64,000 nucleotides of DNA from Gautieria morchelliformis (GCA_015179125.1 WHVA01000153.1:158511-222510), one strand, 5' to 3'. Positions 46,632 through 54,696 are shown, counted from the first letter of the stretch. The notes: generated from the letters alone by a model not told the origin. Made by a program: numbers and translations.

Positions 46632-47387
46632 TCATTCTTCATCTGATGTTTCTCTGCTATCAGATTGATCACTAAGGTTACTTAGAGATTCTCTACATAG
46701 TTCCACATTAATGTCTCTACCTCCAGGTATTAAGTTCTGAGTTATGAAATAGGTCTTCTTGGTTTTATCAATCATTAACTTACAAAGTTGTTCTCCACAT
46801 CTGATTTTCAGCAATGAACTGTCATTACAATCTATTACATTGAGGAATAAATATTCTCTTCCTCTCCATTCAGACATTCCTTTTGCTATAGCCTGATATC
46901 TTGAATATGGTTCCAATATGCTATATGCCGCTTGGTAACCATTGAAGCGTGTTATATCTTCTAAATCTTCTGCCTCAGATACTTCTATTATCTGTGCTAG
47001 AGGATTATCACTTGGTCTAATCCTAAAATCGGGCCAGCCTATATTAATCCCTTGGTATTCTACTAGTCCTACATCTTCTGGATATAGCTGAGCCCTACTT
47101 TGTGGATATAATCCCCTCTGAGGACCTGGGATAAGAGTAATTGCATTAGTTACCCTCCTATATTCTTTACAGGTTTCTCCATCAATATCTACAATGATAA
47201 GTTTTGTAGTCATTTCATTGAAGCTGTAGTTTGCTATTAATGTTTTCAAGTCGTCATTTTGTGATATTGTATTATAACACCCTTGCATTTTCTTTGTTAT
47301 GGAGTTCCACCAGTGACAATATGCAAACATATTATCACTCTTTAGGTACACCATTATTACTTGGTCCTTATGTATTTTGTCTATCAA
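46632..47387 (-). CDS. C-terminal part of the Rep-like gene, or an overlapping second gene
   Basis: About 250 codons open in the frame next to the Rep-like frame. The first in-frame start-like codon is TTG, not ATG, and the frame stays open upstream into the end of the Rep-like frame (TYKVANFTKPHLIDKIHKD). I therefore infer one longer gene with a one-base indel near 47400-47430. The product is mixed alpha/beta (TTKLIIVDIDGETCKEYRR, REYLFLNVIDCNDSS) and ends in an acidic Ser-rich tail (SDQSDSRETSDEE). No family is recognised; it is too short on motifs to call a polymerase or nuclease. Confidence 0.5.
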   Translation of the reverse strand: MIDKIHKDQVIMVYLKSDNMFAYCHWWNSITKKMQGCYNTISQNDDLKTLIANYSFNEMTTKLIIVDIDGETCKEYRRVTNAITLIPGPQRGLYPQSRAQLYPEDVGLVEYQGINIGWPDFRIRPSDNPLAQIIEVSEAEDLEDITRFNGYQAAYSILEPYSRYQAIAKGMSEWRGREYLFLNVIDCNDSSLLKIRCGEQLCKLMIDKTKKTYFITQNLIPGGRDINVELCRESLSNLSDQSDSRETSDEE

Positions 47388-48240
47388 ATGAGGCTTTGTA
47401 AAATTTGCAACCTTGTAAGTACTTTCTTTTGGTTCTGGTGAATTTCTTAATATAATAATCTAAGTTGCGAATTTCTTGACCATAGAACTTCATTTCTATC
47501 CTTGTAAGTCCAACTTTTCTTGTTCTTTCAAATGTTCTCTCCATAGAATCTGTAGGATCTACAAACATATTATGTATTCTAGATCCTAGAGTGGTTCTAA
47601 CACTAGAGCTCTCTAGCATCTGGATGAACTTGTTATACACTTTAATCCTAAGAAGAGTTCTTCCAGTATCTTCTGAAGGATCTCTATTATAGAAAGATAT
47701 ACAATTCTTCCCTACCTTATATAGATCACTGACAATGAGTCTTCTCTCTATTCCTCTCTCTAGAATATGTTCTTCTACTATCTCCCTATTTGTTATATAT
47801 GGAACATCTTGAGTAATGTCAATGTCGTGGAGAATCACATTGTTAGATTTTATATTTTCAAGGAAATAGAGAACTTTCTCAATACTAACCTCTGATAGTG
47901 AAATCTTGAGAGAGAAGTATTGAGTCCCTTTTGGAGCAATGTCATCCTTTATCAATTCTGAAATTCCTTTATGGGCAGCAAGAAGATCTATCTTGAAAGA
48001 ATTGTCAAAGTGATCTTTGCATTGATGACGTATCTCATCTATTCTGTTCTTACCAATGGACCAGAGAATAACACTGTCACAAAAGATTGGAACACCATAG
48101 TCAAGGGAGGGTATTAATACTTTGAAATCAGTTGTATAATCTGCCTCTGCTATATCTGGAGGATTATGCTCCCTAATAATAGAGACAATTGTACGTATTA
48201 TCCTATTCCTTGTCTCTCTAGTACTATTAATAGTATTCAT
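47368..48240 (-). CDS. Rep_trans/RstA-like replication initiator (putative)
   Basis: 290 residues from ATG at 48240. Three stretches occur in the order and with the character found in the Rep_trans family of rolling-circle initiators: HDIDITQD (138-145), RIKVYNK (198-204) and LTRIEMKFYG (245-254). In that family the first is the acidic strand, the second contains a Tyr-x-Lys signature and the third an R-x-E strand. The match is by eye and motif-based, so it needs a profile search. If correct, Y202 is a candidate nicking residue. The gene lies 93 bases from the divergent small Cys-protein gene at 48334 and probably shares a promoter with it. Confidence 0.45.
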   Translation of the reverse strand: MNTINSTRETRNRIIRTIVSIIREHNPPDIAEADYTTDFKVLIPSLDYGVPIFCDSVILWSIGKNRIDEIRHQCKDHFDNSFKIDLLAAHKGISELIKDDIAPKGTQYFSLKISLSEVSIEKVLYFLENIKSNNVILHDIDITQDVPYITNREIVEEHILERGIERRLIVSDLYKVGKNCISFYNRDPSEDTGRTLLRIKVYNKFIQMLESSSVRTTLGSRIHNMFVDPTDSMERTFERTRKVGLTRIEMKFYGQEIRNLDYYIKKFTRTKRKYLQGCKFYKASFDRQNT

Positions 48241-48333
48241 TTCCTATCACTAGTATATCAGTTCATAATAATTCAATTTAGGAAAGTAAAATGATTGATG
48301 AACAGTATAAACTAATCTTTTAACTAAGACAGA
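48241..48333. promoter_or_regulatory. Short divergent intergenic region
   Basis: A 93-bp AT-rich gap separates two genes that start outward (48240 minus, 48334 plus), so it must hold both promoters. No specific motif is claimed. Confidence 0.4.
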
Positions 48334-48717
48334 ATGTCAGGTAAGAAACCAGATCTAAACAAAAAACTAGGTGACTTCTTAAAGGACAATGATTTAGAAG
48401 ACTACATCATAAAACCAATTACTAAGAATGACAAGAGGAAAACATTAGGAGAGTATATGAAAGAAAATGGAATAGATGATATAGGTGTCTTTAGTATAAA
48501 AGATGAAGATGAAAGAGATGTAGTTAAAGAAGTTCGTATTTGCTTTAAGTGTAAAAAATCTGATGTTGAATTTTATGAGTCTAGTGCTACTAGGTATTGT
48601 AAAGGGTGTTGGAGGGACTACATGAAGGCATACAATAAAAAGAAACGGAAAGAAGTTAAAGATACACTAGAAAACTTAAAAGATGGGATTAAAAAATTAT
48701 CAATTGATAGAGTTTAG
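48334..48717 (+). CDS. Small paired-cysteine zinc-binding-like protein 1
   Basis: 127 residues. The N-terminal half is charged (KKLGDFLKDNDLEDYI and a partial repeat, KTLGEYMKENGIDD). The C-terminal half has CFKCKKSDVEFYESSATRYC followed by KGCWRDYMKAYNKKKR: CxxC...FY...CxxC, then a basic stretch. Similar short motifs are common in phage and large-DNA-virus proteins next to HNH nucleases; here no nuclease follows. A second gene in the same element (50126) has the same layout, so the two are probably paralogues. A DNA-binding or regulatory role is plausible but not shown. Confidence 0.6.
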   Translation: MSGKKPDLNKKLGDFLKDNDLEDYIIKPITKNDKRKTLGEYMKENGIDDIGVFSIKDEDERDVVKEVRICFKCKKSDVEFYESSATRYCKGCWRDYMKAYNKKKRKEVKDTLENLKDGIKKLSIDRV

Positions 48718-48765
48718 TTTATATTAAACTAAGAGTTTAGTTAGGTGAGTATATAAATTTTAAAA

Positions 48766-48895
48766 CAGCATAATCTCAAATAACATTCCTATTTATCATC
48801 ACTAGACTGGTTGATTTCTTGAAAGGAGCTTCAGCATAATCTCAATTCCTACTTATCATCACTAAACCTGGTTGATTTCTTAAAAGGAGACTTAT
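48766..48895. repeat. Tandem duplication of about 65 bp
   Basis: CAGCATAATCTCAA begins at 48766 and again at 48832; both are followed by TTATCATCACTA and CTGGTTGATTTCTT. The stop codon of the broken minus-strand gene lies in the second copy, so the gene end was duplicated. Confidence 0.8.
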
Positions 48896-49941
48896 TCCCA
48901 TTCGCCTTGATGAATAATGTATTCTTCTTAGGAGCTGCTACATCCTTTATCTCATCATCTGGCTCAACCTTGTTAACCCATTTCTTAATTTTACTATCCT
49001 CATCATCCTCCTTACTAGATGCAGATGGGATATCATCAATAATGCTGGCATTATCTGAGCCTTGGGCACCCCCACCTAGGAATCTAGTACCTGCATATGT
49101 TACAGGTTTGGATAGTTCTTCAATGGGTTTTGGACTGGTCTACTATATCATTATCTCTATGCATGATTTTCAATGAATCTAAATCTTTCTGATCAACCAA
49201 TGTATTGACCTGGGATCTGTCTTGAGATCCTCAAAGGCTGTGTAAGCCATGTATAATATTCCTACAGTATCCTTCACAGGAACCTGTTTAGGATATACCA
49301 AATGTTGGATATCAATCTTTACTTTTATCACACCCCATTCCTCTCCTTGCTCTATATCTGTTCCCCTGCAACTGATAACAAATTTTATTTTTTTCCAAAC
49401 TCTTGGTAGGAAAGCAATAATCCAAACCACCCATTATTTTCTCCCTAATATTAGAATTTCCAATGTAACTCCTTACTTCTTTATCATGGACCTTTCTTCC
49501 ATCAATCAATGAGATTCTTATCTCAGAAAATGAATCCAAGAATGATGAGAGTGGAACAAAGTCAACATATATACTATCAATCAAAATGTATTTCTTAAGG
49601 CCCTTTGTATTTAGTGCAGCTGAGAAGACAAATTCTTCTTTCTCTTTAACAAGATCAATTGGAGGTATATCATCTAAGTCAATCCGTCCTATCTTCTCTC
49701 TACTGTAAGGTTTAAATTCCCTGAGAGCTTGTAACATAGCATTTCTGGATACCTTAGGTGCCTTCCTTCTAGTTACATAATCAAATTTGTTTCCCTTCAT
49801 ATGAGCTGTTATATGATCAGTGAGACCACTTTTTAGATCTGGATACTTAAATCTGTGTCTGGTATCAGATACAGGAGTACCATCATCTTTACTATCTTTA
49901 TCAGACTGACGGGAGCTTACAATATTTGAGAGTACATTCAT
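48849..49941 (-). pseudogene. Broken beta-rich gene of unknown, possibly viral, origin
   Basis: Starts at ATG 49941. The first frame is open to about 49312. Similarity of composition and overlap shows that coding continues in other frames to 49179, again near 49190-49137, and finally from about 49135 to the stop at 48849, so at least three frame changes are present. The N-terminus is charged and likely disordered. The middle is rich in alternating hydrophobic residues (KKYILIDSIYVDFVPL, SEIRISLIDGRKV), suggesting a beta-sandwich. The layout of a hydrophobic strand, Pro, then a strand ending in D-x-R loosely resembles the 30K superfamily of viral movement proteins or single-jelly-roll proteins; this is a weak visual impression only. 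The C-terminal part is acidic and Lys-rich. Confidence 0.45.
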
Positions 49942-50125
49942 GATGCCTATTACACACAATGACCTACTATTGTCCTACTACATATATTCAATCTGGAACT
50001 AATTCAATTTTTGAATCTGCTCACCACATTACTAAATAATACATTTCTATAGTAACTATATAGCACTACTAATATATAACCCTAAAAATGAATATTGTTG
50101 ACTATCACATACTCTTATAACAACA
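49942..50125. promoter_or_regulatory. Divergent intergenic region
   Basis: 184 AT-rich bases between the starts of the minus-strand broken gene and the plus-strand small Cys-protein gene. It should hold both promoters; no defined motif is claimed. Confidence 0.35.
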
Positions 50126-50482
50126 ATGAAGTTCTGCATAGGATGCGAGGAAAAGAGAATGGATGTATTCTTTTATAGAGAACGAGATTCACGTTGTAAA
50201 GACTGTATAAACAAATATCAGAGGGATCGAAGAAGAAAAATAAAAGAGGAAAAACAGTCAGAGGATATAGTTGATAAGTTGTTTGATAAGTTATTTGAAG
50301 AAAGAGGCTCTGCATCCAATGCAGATGTTTTCCATAAGTTGGAGGAAATAAATGATAAGTTGTTTAAAGAGAGATGCTCTACACTTCATGAAGATATTCT
50401 TGAGAAGTTGGAGGAAATCAATGATAAACTCGATAATTTAATAATAAATAAGGATAGATCTGGGAAAGCCTGTAAGAGGTAA
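50126..50482 (+). CDS. Small paired-cysteine zinc-binding-like protein 2
   Basis: 118 residues. The N-terminus is CIGCEEKRMDVFFYRERDSR followed by CKDCINKYQRDRRRK, the same CxxC...FY...CxxC-Y...R layout as the protein at 48334. The rest is a predicted coiled coil with an internal repeat, KLEEINDKLFKER and KLEEINDKLDNL, which suggests oligomerisation. Its 3' end converges on the helicase gene with only 39 bases between stops. Confidence 0.6.
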   Translation: MKFCIGCEEKRMDVFFYRERDSRCKDCINKYQRDRRRKIKEEKQSEDIVDKLFDKLFEERGSASNADVFHKLEEINDKLFKERCSTLHEDILEKLEEINDKLDNLIINKDRSGKACKR

Positions 50483-50521
50483 ACACTGTTCTGAAATTTT
50501 AAAAACCAACTATATCTTATA

Positions 50522-51928
50522 TTATTCACAATCGATAAAAACACATGTTACATTCTTCACAAGTCCATAAATCTCCTCATATCCTTCATTCCTTAACTCT
50601 GTTAAGAAAGATGTGAATAATGGGATATTTCTTCCAGGACATGATTGCCGGAACCAGTCTTTGAAGTTATCATACAAATCCAAAGCCTGTAAGTTTTTAC
50701 CAGGACTGGAGAGTCCAGTTCTTATATACTTCAAAACATAATTATTAAGTGTTATATACTCTGAAGTCTTATCCTTAATATACTGAGGAATATTCAGGCC
50801 CTCCTTAACAAATCTTGAATATTCATCTAGAATCATAGCCATAAATATTTTTCTATACTTGAAAATCTTTTCCTCCATCTCTACATCTTCAGAAAAAACA
50901 TATTCACCACCATCCATAGAATCAGTAAAGGTACTTTCAAATGGTATTACAACTATCCTCCTTCTGAAGGGTACGTCCATACCTGGCACTTCAAGTGCAT
51001 TGTTGGCCACAACAACTATCTTAGCTCTAAACTCCATACTTTCACTAGAGTTGAATAATCCTCTTGAGTATATTTTATCATTACCTGTCAACTCCTTAAT
51101 TCTACCTACTTGTATTTTTTCCTCAGGATTGGGTTCTTGTAAGAAAACAGCCAACTTATTCTTTGCATATTGTATATCTGGAGTAGCATCAGAAGAGTTA
51201 GCTCTTTTACCAGTAATCAAGGATGTGGAAAGACAAGCTGCATAATCACCAAGAATAGATGAAATAAATCTTTGCATTAATGTCTTAGCATTATTTCCTT
51301 TCCCCCACCATACATAGAATACCTTATATTTGTTATAGCCCTCAAGCATAGAAGCACATGTTCGTATGAAAAAATCTAATACATCATTTCTTGGGAAAAT
51401 TTGTTTTAGTATCTTCATGAATTCAACTAAATCCTCATCTCTATATTTCTTTTTATATTTAACCCCGCATGTCATTGAAATATAGTCAGAAGATAAGGTC
51501 TTTCTAAAAGATTTGGAGTTAATATCATAGGTCCCGTTCTTCATTCCCAAAAGACCTACATTAGAGTTAAGTTTGCCTACAAATTTAGGATCTCCCAGCT
51601 TATAAGATACGGCCTTCATCAACCTCATGGTAGTAATAGAAGAACCAAGATATCTGATAATGTCCTTAACAGGAATGTCATCCTTGGGTATATCATCACG
51701 GAGAAAAGATACAAATGTTTCCGATATGATATTCCACAAGTATTCACCCCCATCCTTCTGCCAAGTTCCATCTTCAAAATACCACCATTCTTTATCGGAG
51801 TGAACTAATTCTCCAACAAGAAGTTCATACAGAACACCAACAAGGATATTATCACAATGGCTACCTATCCGTTCTATGCAAGATAGCTCTTGTAACTTAG
51901 ATAAAGCCTTCTCATATCTGCCAGTCAT
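50522..51928 (-). CDS. D5-type superfamily 3 helicase (primase-helicase C-terminal family)
   Basis: 468 residues, uninterrupted, from ATG at 51928. The N-terminal part has W48-Y50...W56 (EWWYFEDGTWQKDG), the D5_N pattern. The ATPase core has a Walker A at 209-216 (GKGNNAKT), a Walker B at 258-267 (KLAVFLQEPN), motif C at 303-310 (KIVVVANN) and an arginine-rich strand (FRRRIVVIPF, 321-330). These are the marks of the D5/P4-type SF3 helicases of large DNA viruses, phages and plasmids. The canonical Gly before Lys in Walker A is Ala (A214), a possible loss or tuning of activity. No primase domain precedes it. Its 5' end lies 92 bases from the palindrome, a layout expected for an origin next to its helicase. 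Confidence 0.85.
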   Translation of the reverse strand: MTGRYEKALSKLQELSCIERIGSHCDNILVGVLYELLVGELVHSDKEWWYFEDGTWQKDGGEYLWNIISETFVSFLRDDIPKDDIPVKDIIRYLGSSITTMRLMKAVSYKLGDPKFVGKLNSNVGLLGMKNGTYDINSKSFRKTLSSDYISMTCGVKYKKKYRDEDLVEFMKILKQIFPRNDVLDFFIRTCASMLEGYNKYKVFYVWWGKGNNAKTLMQRFISSILGDYAACLSTSLITGKRANSSDATPDIQYAKNKLAVFLQEPNPEEKIQVGRIKELTGNDKIYSRGLFNSSESMEFRAKIVVVANNALEVPGMDVPFRRRIVVIPFESTFTDSMDGGEYVFSEDVEMEEKIFKYRKIFMAMILDEYSRFVKEGLNIPQYIKDKTSEYITLNNYVLKYIRTGLSSPGKNLQALDLYDNFKDWFRQSCPGRNIPLFTSFLTELRNEGYEEIYGLVKNVTCVFIDCE

Positions 51929-52020
51929 ATTCTATCATATACTATTACAGACCATAAAAAATCAATTTCTAAATATATATCTAACAACAATAAGATTATT
52001 AATAATTTGCTAAAAAGAAG

Positions 52021-52555
52021 ATCACAGAATACAAATTGCATAATTTTACCACAGCAAAATAATATGATATATAGGGAAGGGGTGGGAGGTCACCGGCCTT
52101 GGGTCTGGATGCCAAACAGTAACATGGCTAACCGCTTAGGGGGGTCCCGCATGGTAAAACTCCCCACTTCAGCATCACATTTTTACCACTATCATTGATA
52201 ACATATAGATCAACATATCTTCTCATTAATTATATATAAATGTTACAATATCACTGTTTTGACCCTGTATTATTAACAAACCCTGTGTATGAACTGGGAA
52301 CAGTATAAATATGTCAAAACAGTGATATTGTAACATTTATATATAATTAATGAGAAGATATGTTGATCTATATGTTATCAATGATAGTGGTAAAAATGTG
52401 ATGCTGAAGTGGGGAGTTTTACCACGCGGGACCCCCCTAAGCGGTTAGCCATGTTACTGTTTGGCATCCAGACCCAAGGCCGGTGACCTCCCACCCCTTC
52501 CCTATATATCATATTATTTTGCTGTGGTAAAATTATGCAATTTGTATTCTGTGAT
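52021..52555. repeat. Near-perfect palindrome, 243-bp arms and 49-bp spacer
   Basis: The left arm is 52021-52263 and the right arm 52313-52555. They pair along their whole length with one mismatch noticed (CCCGCATGG against CCCGCGTGG). A GC-rich block of about 90 bp (GGGTGGGAGGTCACCGGCC and onward) sits inside otherwise AT-rich arms. The right arm ends 5 bases before the TAA of the second 675-bp repeat. It could be a hairpin replication origin, a fused hairpin telomere or a foldback insertion. It has no coding potential. Confidence 0.92.
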
Positions 52556-52563
52556 ATTCATAA

Positions 52564-53238
52564 GGAGGGTGTTTGGAATTACTATAATATCAGATGTTTA
52601 CTAATAAAAGTGACATTCCCATAAAATTCCATCTTTAAATAGTGATATCTTTTCTGAAACTATTCTATTATTAAAAAGCAATTCTGGGAAATAGTTCTCC
52701 ATGTTACATGCTAAACAATTAAAGGTCATTTAATAGAATCCACTGTATATGATTTCCTTCTGTTTCTAGATATCTGTTAATACTTTTGTTGGTACTCCAT
52801 TTTTTAAAAACTAAACTGCAGTTCTTTCCATATAAAATATGTAAGATATTATTGGAGATTTTTCATGCTACAACCTTCCTAATTAAGCAAACCCACCCAG
52901 GTATTCTTAGTATGTTGAATCAAATAGAAATATCTTCTAGTTAACTCACCCATTCCGAGGTAACACATATGTATTTAAAGGTGTCAATGGTATACACATG
53001 TATGAAATGTACTATCTAAGGGAGTATACCTTTTAAAATTCTTAAAGTTCTAACTCACCACAGTGTTTGATAATCTATTCAGCTCTTAAAAGATGCTTTG
53101 TTTCACGGTGTACAAATAAGTTTTAAAAATCCCAAAAGTTTTAAAATCTAAATTATGTTTAAAATAGATTTCAAGTATTTAAATGATCTTAAGGAGATAT
53201 TAGAGTTTGATACTTCTTATAGTTTCCGAACAACCTCC
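52564..53238. repeat. 675-bp terminal direct repeat, right copy
   Basis: Same length and nearly the same sequence as 44481-45155, in the same orientation. This copy has TAA on both sides (52561-52563 and 53239-53241). Confidence 0.9.
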
Positions 53239-53241
53239 TAA
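53239..53241. other. Target-site duplication TAA, right copy
   Basis: Matches 44478-44480. It lies inside the codon series encoding KLAPLV of the pogo transposase. Confidence 0.85.
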
Positions 53242-54272
53242 CTAGAGGCGCCAACTTTGTACTGCCATCTGCACTCGCTCCAAAGAGGTAAGTGATCCGA
53301 GTCTTGTCTCCTTTAATGCCTGACATCTGTTCTAATGCCAGTCCACGGTCTGGTGGCATACGAAAAAAAAAGCCCTGTTTCATCTGCATTAAATATGTCC
53401 TTGAGTGCGTATCCATCTGTTATTTTGCATATCCGTGCGATTGCAGCTGCTACATTTGTCTCTTTTACTGATCCTGCCTCGCCGTGTGACTTGAATTGTT
53501 TTAAATTGATCCGTTGCTTGAAAGAATCAAGCCAACCACTAGAGAATGACAGCCTCTTGGTAACTGGCATGCCGAGAAGTTCTTGAAAGGCATATGCCTT
53601 TGTCCGTACGAGATCGCCTGTCAACTTTGACCCTCTCCCTAGTGCCTGCAGTGCCCATTTCTTCAATGCATCATCAAGCTCAGGGTGCTCCACCTGACGT
53701 TTACGGGTAAACACCATGTCACTTGGATTCTTTGCCGCATGTTTAAGGAGCTGGGCACGCTCGTTCCAGATCCTTGAGATGGTGTGCTGTTTTATACCAG
53801 GGAATTTTGAGTGAAAATGTTTGACGACGGCCTTTTGGGTAATCTGTGGATAGTGTCTGTCAACCATGAACTGAATAATGTCAATCTTGTCCTTAAGAGT
53901 AAGATTTGACCGAGACCTCATTTTGGCTGTTACAAAAGCTGAGGATACTGTCCTTCTATGATGCACTGGCTTCTGTTGGATCATCTTTACATTCCCAGTA
54001 AGATCGTGCTCTTGCGATTTGGATTCTGTAACAACCGGTGGCATGAGCTCCGATGGGTCGGCTGCACAAGCAGGCATGGCTGGTCCATCATCTGGTTCAT
54101 CCCATTCCATCTCAGAAGCATCAAGAAGTTCTCCGTTAGAGCCACATGCCCATCTGGCTGGTTTGCTGAGGTCCATATGCGAAGAGTTTGTCCCAGTTTG
54201 GGCTTCTGAAGCGCTGAAACCACACCTGCGATAATGCATATTATAATTAAATTTGCCAAATATGTTATGCAT
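53239..54272 (-). pseudogene. pogo transposase, N-terminal part
   Basis: Holds the CENP-B-like N-terminal helix-turn-helix (SNLTLKDKIDIIQFMVDRHY), the Tc5-type second DNA-binding domain (HPELDDALKKWALQALGRG and SSGWLDSFKQRINLKQ) and the first catalytic Asp in IFNADETGLFF. After that, a run of nine A on the plus strand (53363-53371) shifts the frame by one base; the downstream frame continues with MPPDRGLALEQMSGIKGDKT and SADGSTKLAPLV up to the insertion at 53239. It ends mid-codon there and resumes at 44477. Confidence 0.82.
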
Positions 54273-54380
54273 TATGCATTATGCAAGGCTCTAAGTAATT
54301 TTCTAACTACCACGCTGGTGGACAACTTTTCTATGCATTATCAGGGGTTATGCATTATTGGTAGTATGCATTATTGGTGG

Positions 54381-54607
54381 TGTTAGTAATCGGGACGATG
54401 ATACGACCGAGGCAGAGCCGGCACGCACTTAGCCGGAAGTTCAAGATCACTCTCGACTCCGGGATGCTGGTGCACCGGCACGGCATCGGCACAGCATCAG
54501 CTCGAAGGATTAGTAATATAGGAACATCATATTTAGTATATAAGGACAGACGATCTTGTACGGATCGTAGAATATATAACAGTTTATTATAACTCCTTCG
54601 TTCCACA
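54381..54607 (+). repeat. 5' LTR of a Ty1/copia element, 227 bp
   Basis: Starts TGTTAGTAATCGGG and ends TTCCACA, with a TATA-like stretch (TTTAGTATATAAGG) near 54530. It is followed at once by GGTTATGGGCCCCACGC, in the place of the primer-binding site. It interrupts the right terminal repeat of the pogo element. The 3' LTR is not in the window. Confidence 0.75.
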
Positions 54608-54696
54608 GGTTATGGGCCCCACGCATAACTAAACTACTACAAATCTAACTTACTCCAACTACACTCTATACTCCACCAACTCAATACCGATCAACG

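Larger units (their letters stand above)
44481..53238 (-). mobile_element. 8,758-bp composite PIF/Harbinger-like element with virus-like replication genes
   Basis: The termini are inverted over about 16 bases: GGAGGGTGTTTGGAAT on the left and, on the other strand, GGAGGTTGTTCGGAAA on the right. Both sides have TAA, the 3-bp target preferred by PIF/Harbinger transposases. Inside are, left to right: a 675-bp direct repeat, a chromodomain frame and DDE transposase (minus), a Rep-like protein (minus), a small Cys protein (plus), a broken beta-rich gene (minus), a second small Cys protein (plus), a D5-type helicase (minus), a palindrome and the second 675-bp repeat. The interior is clearly AT-richer than the flanks, has no visible introns and has gene gaps of mostly 40-180 bases. 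I know of no described Harbinger element with this cargo; that is recollection, not a search. Confidence 0.85.
43339..54380 (-). mobile_element. pogo-type DNA transposon split by an 8.76-kb element
   Basis: The left terminal repeat starts at 43339 (CAGTCGGACCCCCAATAATG, preceded by TA, the usual pogo/Tc1 target). The right terminal repeat, read inward on the other strand, shows CCACCAATAATGCATA at about 54365-54380 and is cut by a copia LTR that starts at 54381, so its last bases lie beyond the copia insertion. Transposase exons flank the inserted element. Subterminal TATGCATTATTGG motifs occur on both ends. Confidence 0.75.

Noticed and set aside
46632-47387. Independent gene starting at 47387
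   Set aside because: The start would be TTG and the frame remains open upstream; a frameshifted C-terminal part of the Rep-like gene fits better, though it is kept as a separate entry because the join is not proven.
44481-53238. LTR retrotransposon interpretation of the two 675-bp direct repeats
   Set aside because: No reverse transcriptase, integrase, primer-binding site or polypurine tract lies between them; ends are GGAGG...CCTCC rather than TG...CA, and the target duplication is 3 bp TAA.
44481-53238. Maverick/Polinton, virophage, Helitron or Starship
   Set aside because: No protein-primed DNA polymerase B, retroviral-type integrase, packaging ATPase, recognisable capsid pair, RepHel or tyrosine recombinase was seen; the DDE transposase and TAA duplications fit PIF/Harbinger better.
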